From NCBI GenBank assembly GCA_029561145.1, contig JAKQJM010000034.1, forward strand, positions 1 to 64,000: a DNA stretch of 64,000 nt, written 5' to 3'. The notes beneath the pieces are model-generated. The model was not told the origin of the DNA. It searched no databases and worked only from the letters and a program-made list of their open reading frames with translations. Made by a program: the position numbers and the translations under genes. Source of the stretch: Pseudomonadota bacterium (GTDB taxonomy: Bacteria; Pseudomonadota; Gammaproteobacteria; Xanthomonadales; Rhodanobacteraceae). Below, piece after piece: positions 8,579 to 17,155 of the stretch; position 1 is the first letter of the stretch, and every line of letters begins with the position of its first letter.

Positions 8579-9916
8579 ATGTCAACACCCGAACTTTTCA
8601 TCGAGCCGCATCCATCCCAGCAGGACACGATCTACTACCTCCCGCTCGCTCCCGAGTCGCTCGATCACAAGGAGCGCCTCAAGATCGTGATCAGCATGGT
8701 TATCCGCAACATCGGAAATACCCAGATCACGATAAAGGACATCACGTTCTCGTTTCCCGGCTCTGATCTGCCAACGGAAACGATGGAGCGCGAGCAGGAC
8801 ACGATGGAGCCGGAAGGCGGGATGCTCGTGCCGGATGGTACGGCGACCTGGTGCAACGGGAGTTACACGAACGAGCAGGACCAGAAGCGCTACAACCAGG
8901 TCTATCTCGATGCACCGGCTCCGCGACGCATCGCCATCAATGTCTACTGCTCGGGATTCACGCAGCCTCATACCCAGGTATTCGATCTGATGGCCTGGCG
9001 TCCCGTCGCGGAGCATTCGTTCCTCATGCCGTTTTCAGTCGATGACCTCGACGACGACGAATACATCGATACCTCCGCGCGTCACTGGTACAACGGCGGT
9101 GTGCACGGATTGCAGGCGTATGGGCACGACATGAGGATCATTGCCCGCGTGGCCGGTGAGTGGACGAGCAAGAGGTCTTCAAGCGCGACGGAGAACGCCG
9201 ATATCCGCGTGTTCGGGCGCAAGGTCAGGGCGATGGCGGATGGCGAGGTCGTGGAGGTGGTGGATGGCAATCCCGACAACCCGTACGGCTCGGAACTCGC
9301 TGACCCCGAAGCCAACTACGTGCGCGTGCGGCATGCGACGCTCGAGGTCAAGTACTCACACCTCAGGATGGACAGCATCGTGGTGGCGATCGGGCAGACC
9401 GTGGTGGCCGGTCAGAAGCTCGGCGAAGCGGGCAACTCGGGCAACACGAGTGGAACGCCGCATCTGCACCTCGAAAGCAGAACAATTCACGCGCATACGC
9501 TGCGGGGATTCAACTTCAGGAAAGCCTGGCAGCTGGAGCGCTCGCTGGTGCCGACCGATGGAAGCCCGGGCCGACGCGTATCGATGGATCGCCGTGGCGT
9601 GTGCGAGAAGTCCGCCGCGATCCGGCCTTTCAGCACACGCGTCTTGCCGACGGCCGAGCATGCCAGGGCAGAACTCGACGAAATCGTCGCCGAAGTATTT
9701 GGCGGCACGTCCCGAGGCGGCGACGGATTCGTCATCGTCAACGGCAAGCTCACGCGCGTCCCGCCACGCGGCATCAAGGCGGAACTGCTCAACGCGATCC
9801 TCGCACTTGATGCCGCTGATGAACTCGGCAAGCAGTCAGCCGCCGCGAGCCGGAGCAAAACGATCGAAAAGTTGCGCGACCTCGTCGACGGATCCCAGAC
9901 GGCTGTCCGGCAATAA
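8579..9916 (+). CDS. M23-type metallopeptidase domain protein without signal peptide
   Basis: A 445-residue protein; start chosen at 8579 (AAGGA about 10 nt upstream) over the in-frame ATG at 8546. Residues 1-140 look like a beta-sandwich (VISMVIRNIGNTQITIKDITF). Residues about 165-310 match an M23/LytM-type peptidase: His176 and Asp184 in VHGLQAYGHDM, then VRAMADGEVVEV, YVRVRHATLEVKYSHL, VVAGQKLGEAGNSG, and the HLHLE motif with His295 and His297. These give a plausible zinc site (His176, Asp184, His297) and the usual second catalytic His295. The C-terminal 130 residues are unassigned and partly helical. No signal peptide or membrane segment is visible, which is odd for a wall hydrolase and for its exported neighbours. 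It could use a secretion system that needs no N-terminal signal. Confidence 0.75.
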   Translation: MSTPELFIEPHPSQQDTIYYLPLAPESLDHKERLKIVISMVIRNIGNTQITIKDITFSFPGSDLPTETMEREQDTMEPEGGMLVPDGTATWCNGSYTNEQDQKRYNQVYLDAPAPRRIAINVYCSGFTQPHTQVFDLMAWRPVAEHSFLMPFSVDDLDDDEYIDTSARHWYNGGVHGLQAYGHDMRIIARVAGEWTSKRSSSATENADIRVFGRKVRAMADGEVVEVVDGNPDNPYGSELADPEANYVRVRHATLEVKYSHLRMDSIVVAIGQTVVAGQKLGEAGNSGNTSGTPHLHLESRTIHAHTLRGFNFRKAWQLERSLVPTDGSPGRRVSMDRRGVCEKSAAIRPFSTRVLPTAEHARAELDEIVAEVFGGTSRGGDGFVIVNGKLTRVPPRGIKAELLNAILALDAADELGKQSAAASRSKTIEKLRDLVDGSQTAVRQ

Positions 9917-10222
9917 CCGTATTGCCTCGACCGTCGGCTGACGGATCGCCAACCGCGACGATGGAGCGGATGGCGATCCTCGGGTGCGCTGGTCCGCCGG
10001 CCGCAACAAGACGCAGTGCGGCGTTCCGGGCGACATCGGCTTGTCCGGCGCAGGAGCGGTACCCGGACCGCAGGAGTGGAGCAGGGTGGATCACTCTTCC
10101 CTGCAGCGGGATTGGATGTATGCTGCGCGCGATTGCCAGTGGCAAGCGCGATGGATTGCTCCCGGAGCGCATGTCCCGGGATGTGTGACGGCCAGGTGTT
10201 TCGCTTTGCCGGAGGTGGATGG
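9917..10222. other. Intergenic region, no gene seen
   Basis: GC-rich spacer between the M23 protein and the propeller gene. Short frames across it lack ribosome sites and protein-like composition. The supported element is GGAGG at 10211-10215, which fixes the downstream start at 10223. Confidence 0.45.
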
Positions 10223-11221
10223 ATGAACAGGACACTGCTTCTGCGGTTCGCTCTTGCCATTCAGTTGGTCCCAACGCACGCGGCGCTGGCCCAGGACGAA
10301 ATCTACGTCTCGAATTCCAACAGCAATTCCGTCACGGTCCATGCCATCAACGCAAGTGGAAACGCCGCGCCGCTGCGTGTCCTTGCAGGAAACGCGACGG
10401 GGCTCGGCAGTCCAAGCGGCATCGCGGTGGACCTGATCAACAACGAATTGTTTGTCGTGAACAAGTCCTTGCCGTACTCGGTGACTGTCTATCCGCGCCT
10501 GGCGAATGGCAACGTGGCACCGCTGCGCACGATTTCCGGAGCCCTGACCGATCTCAACGATCCGCGCGGCATTGCGGTGGATACGCTGAACAACGAAATC
10601 GCCGTGGCCAATCGTGCCGGATTCTCGGTAACCGTCTACCCGCGGACAAGCACCGGCAACGTCACGCCTTTGCGAACCTTGCTCAATACCGGCTTCAGCA
10701 ATCCGTGGGGCGTGCTCATCGATGTCTCCCACAACGAGATCGCGGTGGCGAACAACGGCAACCTGTTGTCGGTCTACCCGCGCACGGGAAATGGAAACGT
10801 TGCGCCGATACGCACGATTTCCGGCTCCAACACCGGTTTCAACAATGGTCCGATAGGCATTGCGCTCGATCCTGGGCGCGACAGCTACTACGTCACCAAT
10901 CCTTTTTACGAAATCACGTTTGATCCTGCCGTGCTGAAGTTCCCGAGAACGGCTTCGGGAAATGTATCGGCGACGGCTGTCTGGGGTGGTTCTTCAAGCG
11001 GCATGTCCAGCCCCAACGGTGTGGCCCTGAATGCGGATACGGACGAAATAATGGTCGCGAATTCGGGTGGCAATTCGGTAACGGTGTATTCCCAGTTCCT
11101 GACGGGCGCAATCACGTCCCTGCGAACCCTCGTCGGGGCGAATACCCAACTCGGCAATCCGCAATTCATCGTTGCGTTGCCCGGCCCCCTTTTCGCAGAC
11201 GGGTTCGATCCCGCTCAATAG
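10223..11221 (+). CDS. Secreted NHL/SMP-like beta-propeller with C-terminal DGFD-type tail
   Basis: A 332-residue protein from the ATG at 10223 (GGAGG 7 nt upstream). It opens with a signal peptide (LLLRFALAIQLVPTHAALA). The rest is about six repeats of 45-50 residues with the core 'ITV.NR..NSVTVYPR...GNV.PLRTI.G..TGL..P.GIAVD...NEI.VAN', a classic propeller-forming unit. It ends in GPLFADGFDPAQ, another version of the LFxDGF[ED] tail also seen at 2407 and 14271. It is likely exported; ligand and function are unknown. It lies on the + strand among other secreted proteins with about 200-300 nt spacers, so each gene probably has its own promoter. Confidence 0.78.
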   Translation: MNRTLLLRFALAIQLVPTHAALAQDEIYVSNSNSNSVTVHAINASGNAAPLRVLAGNATGLGSPSGIAVDLINNELFVVNKSLPYSVTVYPRLANGNVAPLRTISGALTDLNDPRGIAVDTLNNEIAVANRAGFSVTVYPRTSTGNVTPLRTLLNTGFSNPWGVLIDVSHNEIAVANNGNLLSVYPRTGNGNVAPIRTISGSNTGFNNGPIGIALDPGRDSYYVTNPFYEITFDPAVLKFPRTASGNVSATAVWGGSSSGMSSPNGVALNADTDEIMVANSGGNSVTVYSQFLTGAITSLRTLVGANTQLGNPQFIVALPGPLFADGFDPAQ

Positions 11222-11422
11222 CGAGCTGCACGTCCATGAAGCCCCGATGGACAAGTACCACGAGCCGGCGTGAGTGGTCCCGTCCCGGGTCAGGCCCTAA
11301 CGAAGTGGGATGAGTTCATCGGTGACTGGCGCCGGTTGTCACGGGTCATGTGGCCCCTGCCGGGGCGAATTCTCGTGCTTGAGCCCTGAGACACCCAAAT
11401 CCAGTTTCGGGAGCAAGCCACA

Positions 11423-14050
11423 ATGTCCGTTCGACCGGTTTCGATGATCGCAATGCTTGTTGCGTCAGGCGTCCTCCATGCGCAATCGCTGACAGGAACC
11501 ACCTGGGACCTGTTCGGGCCGGATCGCGCGAGCGGAGCATTCGTCAACATCACCCGCCAGCACCTGATCAACGAATATGCCCAGGGCATTGCAGTCGACC
11601 ACAGGCAGCGGGTGCTGGTGCTCAATGCCTGGCGTGAATCCGGCAATTCCAACACGGATTGCGCGGTGACCCGGCACATCAACAATGCGCGCCTGCTCGA
11701 CATGAGCTACACCGGGCCGGATGACCTCGAAGCAACGCGTCGCGTTGCAGCGGACATGGGCGGCATCAACGCCGATACCTGCACGTCCATTGATGTCGAC
11801 GCCAGCGACAAGGCGGTCATCTCCGGTTGGGGAACCCGCGACGGCGGATTGAGCGGCTTTGTCGTGCGCCTCAACGCAACGGGCAGCTACGACACCACGT
11901 TCTCGACGGATGGCAAGTTGTCGTTGTCGAATCTCGCCCCGTTCCTCGACCTGAATACCTGGGCCAACCATGTCGTGTCGGTCGATGACAAGGTGCTGAC
12001 CTGTGGCTGGGTCGACCGCGGCGCGAGCCGCAACATGCTCATCGTGCGCCTGACCTCCGCCGGCCAGCTGGATACGTCGTTCAGCAGCGATGGCTATGTG
12101 GAAGTGGACTTCAACGTGGGCAATGGCATCCGCAATGACAGTTGTTCGCGACTGGTTGTGTTGCCGGGCGGAAACATCATTGCCGGCGGCATCATCACCG
12201 ACGGCAATGGCGATCGTGCCTACGGGTTTGCGCGCTTCACCTCGACCGGAGGATTTGTCTCCAGTTTCGGCAACTCGGGACGCCTGATCATCGACGACGG
12301 CAGCAGTCTCGCAACCACGCCGTCCCTGGTCGATCTGGGTTGGGATGCCGGTCGCAACCGGCTGATTGCAGCATGCAACAACGACTTCAGCGCGTTGACC
12401 GATGCCGGTTGCCTGCTCGCCATCGGCAATACCGGCACGCTGGACACGAACTTTGACGGGGATGGTCGCAAGGGCTTTCGTTTCTCGGACTACGGTGCCG
12501 GCACCCGGGCGAGCGGCGCGACCCGGTTGGGACGCGTGAAAGTGCGTGATGACGGCGGGATCTATGTCATGGGGACCCACTACAACACCGATGCGGGCGA
12601 CCTTGCCGCCAACGGCGAAAGCGACATCGCGATCCTGCGATTCGAAGCGAATGGAAGTGTGGTCGAAAGCGGGGACAATGCGTTCGCCGGTGATGGCATC
12701 ACCTTCCGTTCTCTCGGTGAAGTGACCCAGCGGGTCAGTGAATCGGGCTACCTGCGCGTATCCGAGGAACTGGTCGATGCGACCTGGTACAAGGGCAACC
12801 TGTTGTTCATCGCCGACCGCGCCCGTTATCAATCGGGGCAGTTCGACCACGACGGAGACGGCAATTTCAATGAGGAAGGGCCGATTGCGCCGGTGGTTGC
12901 ATCGATAGTCAGTGAAAGCCTGTTCACCGCGGATTTCGATTTCGATGGCATTGACGGTTTCCTGGCCGGCGTGCCGCAGATCACCCAGCCGATCGGCTAT
13001 GGCAACTATTGCAGCGTGCGCAATCCAGCCAACGGGAGTTTTGGGCTGTTGCCACAGGGCACCGGCAGCGACCCGTGCCAGCAATTCCTGGACGACAACC
13101 CCAACCTGGTTGTCGAGCGCTCCGGCTTGTACTCGCTCTCCGGGGTGAACTGGGTGATCGGCACCTGCTCGGGTGGCTTTGTCACGTTGCGGCCCGGAAC
13201 CGGCGCGCAGCCTTTCGATGCCGCGTTCAATGATGCCGCTGGTCGAAGCAACTGCATTTTCACGGCCACGCCGGTGGATCTGCAAATCTTCTCGCAGCCG
13301 TATTCGGGCACCAATTCGGGCATCGGCAATACCCAGTCGTTCAATCACGATCCATACAACATCCCCATGGACGTGAGCGATTTCGGCCAGACACCGGGAC
13401 CCTTCAACGCCTGTGCCATCGACAATCGCGGTCGCCAGCGCAGTATCGGCAACCCGAACGAGAATCCGTCAACGTGCGACTACGACAATTCCGGCGTGAA
13501 TGAACCGGCCATGGATATCGACGTGACGTCGCCTCGACTGGCCGCGGCGGTCGCCCCTGGGCGCGTGGTGATGGCGGTGCCGCGTCATGTGCCTACCTAC
13601 ACTCCTGCAGGCAATGATCCCTACCAGCGCGAGGTGTTCATCCGGCATCAGGTCGGCAGCGGTCGCTATGCCGAGATCTTCACCACCTACTCCGCCCATA
13701 TGCAGAATACCTACGTGCGTCGAGGTGAATTGGTGGACACAGGCGACTGGCTCGGCTCAATAGGCAACACCGGCGCGTCCTATGGCGAGCATCTGCACTT
13801 GACGGTGGTCCGCAACACCAATCTTTCGTTTCGAAAGTCTTTCGAGGTGAATTTTGTCGGCGGGCAACACGATCGCGACGGCAGCGTCGGCGCGGTGGAT
13901 CCGTTTGGCTGGTCACCCGCCAATGGCTTGAACGGCGTGGACCCCTGGGCGTGGCGTTTCCGCAATCATGCCAATAACCCGCTATTGGACAACGCTGGCG
14001 GTTTCAGTTCGCGGATGTGGCTGCCGGGCGAAGCGCCACCGCTGAATTAG
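11423..14050 (+). CDS. Delta-60 repeat protein fused to a C-terminal M23-like domain
   Basis: An 875-residue protein with a signal peptide (MIAMLVASGVLHAQ) and GGGAG about 10 nt before the ATG. The N-terminal half carries delta-60 type units such as LDTSFSSDGYVEVDF (about residue 216) and LDTNFDGDGRKGFRF (about 340), spaced as in extracellular propellers. A Cys-containing linker follows. The C-terminal third (about 685-830) resembles an M23 peptidase: AMDIDVTSPRLAAAVAPGRV, then RYAEIFTTYSAHMQNTYVRRG, and SYGEHLHLTV with His790 and His792. The usual first zinc-ligand His is not apparent before Asp698/Asp700; Asn693 sits where it might be expected. The domain may therefore be inactive or use a different ligand. 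A peptidoglycan-binding or -cleaving surface role is inferred. Confidence 0.78.
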   Translation: MSVRPVSMIAMLVASGVLHAQSLTGTTWDLFGPDRASGAFVNITRQHLINEYAQGIAVDHRQRVLVLNAWRESGNSNTDCAVTRHINNARLLDMSYTGPDDLEATRRVAADMGGINADTCTSIDVDASDKAVISGWGTRDGGLSGFVVRLNATGSYDTTFSTDGKLSLSNLAPFLDLNTWANHVVSVDDKVLTCGWVDRGASRNMLIVRLTSAGQLDTSFSSDGYVEVDFNVGNGIRNDSCSRLVVLPGGNIIAGGIITDGNGDRAYGFARFTSTGGFVSSFGNSGRLIIDDGSSLATTPSLVDLGWDAGRNRLIAACNNDFSALTDAGCLLAIGNTGTLDTNFDGDGRKGFRFSDYGAGTRASGATRLGRVKVRDDGGIYVMGTHYNTDAGDLAANGESDIAILRFEANGSVVESGDNAFAGDGITFRSLGEVTQRVSESGYLRVSEELVDATWYKGNLLFIADRARYQSGQFDHDGDGNFNEEGPIAPVVASIVSESLFTADFDFDGIDGFLAGVPQITQPIGYGNYCSVRNPANGSFGLLPQGTGSDPCQQFLDDNPNLVVERSGLYSLSGVNWVIGTCSGGFVTLRPGTGAQPFDAAFNDAAGRSNCIFTATPVDLQIFSQPYSGTNSGIGNTQSFNHDPYNIPMDVSDFGQTPGPFNACAIDNRGRQRSIGNPNENPSTCDYDNSGVNEPAMDIDVTSPRLAAAVAPGRVVMAVPRHVPTYTPAGNDPYQREVFIRHQVGSGRYAEIFTTYSAHMQNTYVRRGELVDTGDWLGSIGNTGASYGEHLHLTVVRNTNLSFRKSFEVNFVGGQHDRDGSVGAVDPFGWSPANGLNGVDPWAWRFRNHANNPLLDNAGGFSSRMWLPGEAPPLN

Positions 14051-14270
14051 GAACGGCAACTACGTTGCGGGACTCCCCGGGTCGGTCGAGCAACCCAGGG
14101 CGGCCGGAATCGTCGCTTGCGGCGGTGATGAAGCCTTCCCGACATGCTTTCGATGGCCCGCTTGCGCACGGATTGCCGTGGATGTCTTCATGCGACCGCG
14201 TTGCCTGTGCTCTCGACTGAACCCGCCAGCGCGATGCGGTCACTTCCTTTGGATTCGAGGAGTGCCGTTG

Positions 14271-14615
14271 ATGCAATACCGATCGAAGAAGCGCCGGCCC
14301 GGGTTGGCCATTGGAGCGATCTGGCTGGTCCTGTGCGTGCTGTTGCCAGCAGGCGTCACCACGGCGCAATCCAGCGGTGGCAGCTACACCCTGCGCAAAC
14401 ACGTCATCGGCGCCGGCGTCACGGCGCAAGGTTCGCCCTATCGGATCACGGCCACTGCAGGCCAGTCGACAGCGGGGGTTGTCACCGGCGGCAGCTATTC
14501 CCTCAAGGCGGGATTCCATCGATCCAGTCCGACCGGGTTGCCGGACCTGATCTTCTGCAACGGATTCGAAACCGCCGCATGTAACTCCACCTCCACCTCA
14601 GGAGCACCGCAATGA
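14271..14615 (+). CDS. Small secreted protein with C-terminal NGFE-type tail (cassette copy 2, gene A)
   Basis: A 114-residue protein from the ATG at 14271 (GAGGAG at 14257-14262). After basic residues (MQYRSKKRRPG) comes a signal peptide (LAIGAIWLVLCVLLPAGVTTAQ). The mature part repeats the pattern of the 2407 product: QSSGGSYTLRKHVIGAG, then ITATAGQSTAGVVTGGSYSLKAGF, and near the end LIFCNGFETAAC. Its TGA overlaps the ATG of the next gene (ATGA at 14612-14615), so translation of the pair is coupled. This makes the pair a second copy of the cassette at 2407/2711. The extra C-terminal tail beyond NGFE (CNSTSTSGAPQ) is not found in copy 1. Function unknown. Confidence 0.78.
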   Translation: MQYRSKKRRPGLAIGAIWLVLCVLLPAGVTTAQSSGGSYTLRKHVIGAGVTAQGSPYRITATAGQSTAGVVTGGSYSLKAGFHRSSPTGLPDLIFCNGFETAACNSTSTSGAPQ

Positions 14616-15379
14616 TTCGTATCGCATTCGTCGCAGCGCTGTTGACGCTCGGCAACGCCGCGTGGGCCGTCACTTCTCCATTCTCGTTCCAGGGCTCGCT
14701 GGAAGACGGCGGCCTGCCTGCCAACGGCAGCTACGACCTGCAATTCGTGGTCAAGAATACCGCCGGCACGCCATTGACCTCATCGATAACCCTCGAGGAT
14801 GTCCCGGTGATCGGTGGCGTTTTCACGGTTCCCGTGGATTTCGGTGAAAGCATCTTCAGCGGTTCCGATCGCCGGCTCGGCGTATCGGTGCGCCCCGGAG
14901 CATCGAGTGGGGTCTTCGTGGCGTTGTCGCCCGATTTGCCGATCAATGCAACGCCGTACGCGCTGACCACGAACAGCGCCCTCACCGCAGCCGTTGCGGA
15001 CGACGTGATCGACTTCGCGATCGACTCGATCGATATCGCCAGCAATGCGGTGACCACGGCGAAACTGCAGAACGATGCGGTGACCGTGGACAAGCTCGCG
15101 AGCAACAGTGTGAGCATCGCGAGTTTCACCGGCGGCGCCGCGACCGGTGCTATTTCCATCAGTGTCGGCGCCAACGATTGCAACGAATACGATTTGAGCT
15201 TCGGCGGCGTTGCCGCCGGTGATTTCGTGCTGCTCAATACCGATCCGCTACCGGATGACCTGATCATCACTGCCCTGAACGCACCGGCGACAAACACGCT
15301 GCGCATCAAGGCCTGCAACGTCGGCGCAACGACCCAAAGCGTCTCCGATCTCTCGGTTCGATACGTATCGTTTCGCTGA
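14612..15379 (+). CDS. Secreted protein with N-terminal 'FSFQG' module (cassette copy 2, gene B)
   Basis: A 255-residue protein overlapping the previous gene by 4 nt. A signal peptide (IAFVAALLTLGNAAWA) precedes a module of about 110 residues that starts FSFQGSLEDGGLPANGSYDL and ends LSPDLPINATPYAL. It aligns with residues 28-130 of the 2711 product, including VIGGVFTVPVDFGESIFSG against VVSNGVFTTSLDFGAGFFVG. The remaining 130 residues differ from copy 1: a helical stretch of repeated 'NAVTTAKLQNDAVTVDKL' units, like those seen in collagen-like or tail-fibre-like trimeric proteins, and a final Cys-containing beta domain. The module-plus-variable-tail layout suggests a shared anchoring or assembly part. 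Function unknown. Confidence 0.75.
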   Translation: MIRIAFVAALLTLGNAAWAVTSPFSFQGSLEDGGLPANGSYDLQFVVKNTAGTPLTSSITLEDVPVIGGVFTVPVDFGESIFSGSDRRLGVSVRPGASSGVFVALSPDLPINATPYALTTNSALTAAVADDVIDFAIDSIDIASNAVTTAKLQNDAVTVDKLASNSVSIASFTGGAATGAISISVGANDCNEYDLSFGGVAAGDFVLLNTDPLPDDLIITALNAPATNTLRIKACNVGATTQSVSDLSVRYVSFR

Positions 15380-15590
15380 GCCCAATGCGTGCGAGGGGAT
15401 CGGGTGGAGCGCCGGGTAGCAATGGCACCGCGGGGCTGCACCGCACGCGCGAACCGCGATGCCGTTTGGGAGTGCGGGGATAGGCATCGGGCCTGAAGAC
15501 GCTTCCGGCGGGGTGCAGACATGGATATCCGCATCGCCTTGGCTCGACCGGAACGCTAGAATCACCCGCCCCGACTGTGCAGAGATCCGC

Positions 15591-15929
15591 ATGACCTCGA
15601 TTCCCGCTTGCCCCATGTGTTCGATGGAGAACACCTACCCCGATGCGACGAATTACGTGTGCGCGGACTGCGGCCACGAATGGCCAATCGCGACAGAGGG
15701 AGCGAATGAAAACGACGAACTGGTCATCAGGGACGCCAATGGCAATCGCCTCGCGGATGGCGATGACGTCGTCCTGATCAAGGACCTCAAGGTTCGTGGT
15801 TCATCGCAGGTGATCAAGCAGGGCACGAAGGTACGCGGCATCCGCGTCGTCGGTGGCGATCACGACGTCGAAGCAAAGGTCGCTGGCAGCGCAATGATGC
15901 TCAAGTCGGAATTCCTCAAGAAGGTTTGA
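15591..15929 (+). CDS. yjdM: YjdM/PhnA family zinc-ribbon protein
   Basis: A 112-residue protein, the same length as Escherichia coli YjdM (formerly PhnA). The N-terminal zinc ribbon is CPMCSMENTYPDATNYVCADCGHEW (two CxxC pairs), and the C-terminal SH3-like PhnA domain reads VIRDANGNRLADGDDV, VLIKDLKVRGSS and VIKQGTKVRGIR. The start at 15591 places the zinc ribbon at the very N-terminus as in homologues; the ribosome site is weak. Despite the old name, the family is not a C-P lyase component, and there are no phosphonate genes beside it. Its cellular role is unclear. It converges on the oxidoreductase at 15976 with a 46-nt gap. Confidence 0.9.
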   Translation: MTSIPACPMCSMENTYPDATNYVCADCGHEWPIATEGANENDELVIRDANGNRLADGDDVVLIKDLKVRGSSQVIKQGTKVRGIRVVGGDHDVEAKVAGSAMMLKSEFLKKV

Positions 15930-15975
15930 AGACCCGATCGCCCGACTTCATGGTGACCGTTGATCCTTCGACACA

Positions 15976-16989
15976 TCAGGCGTCCGCGACCTTGAGCACG
16001 AGCTTGCCGGTGTTCTCGCCCTTGAACAGCTTGAGCAGGGTATCGGGAAAGGTTTCGAGGCCGACTTCAATGTCCTCGCGTGTCTTCAGCTTGCCGGCCT
16101 TCATCCAGCCGGCCATTTCCTGGACGGCCTCGCCGTAGCGCGCTGCGTAGTCGAACACGACCATGCCGGTCATCGACGCACGATTGACGAGCAGGGAGAG
16201 ATAGTTGCTCGGCCCCTTGACCGGTTCGGTGCTGTTGTACTGCGAGATTGCGCCGCAGATGACGATGCGCGCATGCATGGCGAGGCGCGAAAGCGCGGCA
16301 TCGAGGATGTCGCCACCGACGTTGTCGAAGTAGACGTCGATGCCTTTCGGACAATGCTGCCGAAGGCCTTCCTTGACGTCCTCGGACTTGTAGTCGATCG
16401 CCGCATCGAAACCGAGCTCGGTCGTGATGTAACGGCATTTGTCGGCACCGCCGGCGATGCCGACGACGTGGCATCCCTTGATCTTCGCGATCTGGCCGAC
16501 GACCTGGCCGACCGCACCGGCCGCACCGGAAACGACCACGCTGTCGCCGGATTTCAATTTGCCGACATCGAGGATGCCGAAGTATGCAGTCATGCCCGGC
16601 ATTCCGAGCGTGCCGAGATGGACCGGCAACGCTGCGACGGCTGGATCGACCTTGGTCAATCCCTTTCCGTTCGACACGGCGTAGTCCTGCACGCCGAGCG
16701 CGCCGACCACATGATCGCCAAGCGCGAACGCCGGATGGTTCGACGCGACGACGACCCCGGCCGCGCCGGCGCGCATGACCTCGCCGATGGCTACCGGAGG
16801 AATATACGACTTGCCTTCATTCATCCATCCGCGCATCGCAGGGTCGAGCGACAAATAGAGCACCTTGACCAGGATCTCGCCTTCGCCCGCCACAGGCATC
16901 GCCGATTCGACGAAATCGAAATCACTGCGCTTGACCATGCCGACTGGCCGCTTCGCCAACCTGAACTGGCGATTGGTGGAATTGCTCAT
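15976..16989 (-). CDS. NADP-dependent MDR-superfamily reductase (CurA / leukotriene B4 12-hydroxydehydrogenase-like)
   Basis: A 337-residue soluble medium-chain reductase without the structural/catalytic zinc motifs. Diagnostic pieces are RFRLAKRPVGM-like N-terminus (RQFRLAKRPVGMVKR), LSLDPAMRGWM, the nucleotide-binding VVVSGAAGAVGQVVGQIAKIKG, GFDAAIDYKSED and VYFDNVGGDILDAAL. The family reduces alpha,beta-unsaturated ketones and aldehydes with NADPH. Start 16989 is chosen for GGAG 7 nt upstream and because it matches the family's N-terminus; a longer frame to 17166 lacks support. It lies 166 nt downstream of the response regulator on the same strand and may be read through from it. Confidence 0.9.
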   Translation of the reverse strand: MSNSTNRQFRLAKRPVGMVKRSDFDFVESAMPVAGEGEILVKVLYLSLDPAMRGWMNEGKSYIPPVAIGEVMRAGAAGVVVASNHPAFALGDHVVGALGVQDYAVSNGKGLTKVDPAVAALPVHLGTLGMPGMTAYFGILDVGKLKSGDSVVVSGAAGAVGQVVGQIAKIKGCHVVGIAGGADKCRYITTELGFDAAIDYKSEDVKEGLRQHCPKGIDVYFDNVGGDILDAALSRLAMHARIVICGAISQYNSTEPVKGPSNYLSLLVNRASMTGMVVFDYAARYGEAVQEMAGWMKAGKLKTREDIEVGLETFPDTLLKLFKGENTGKLVLKVADA

Positions 16990-17155
16990 CGTTGTCTCCA
17001 GGATGCGGACGGGTAGGCGCCGCTGGCTGCAGGATGCGAGTCCGGGACAATACCGGGAAGCTTGGCCTGTGTCGCCCGCCATGCGGGTGCGGCGTCTGCT
17101 TCGTGCGGCACCGTCGAACGCAGTTTCGCAGAGCAGAACTCCAAGCCGCATTGTC

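Noticed and set aside
11465..13348. Long - strand reading frame opposite the delta-60/M23 gene
   Set aside because: The + strand frame has a signal peptide, recognisable repeats and a ribosome site; the - strand frame has a GC-rich shadow composition and no start signal.
15591..15929. Reading the PhnA-type and PhnD-like genes as a phosphonate pathway
   Set aside because: They are 47 kb apart, PhnA/YjdM is not a C-P lyase part, and no phnC/E/G-M genes are present.
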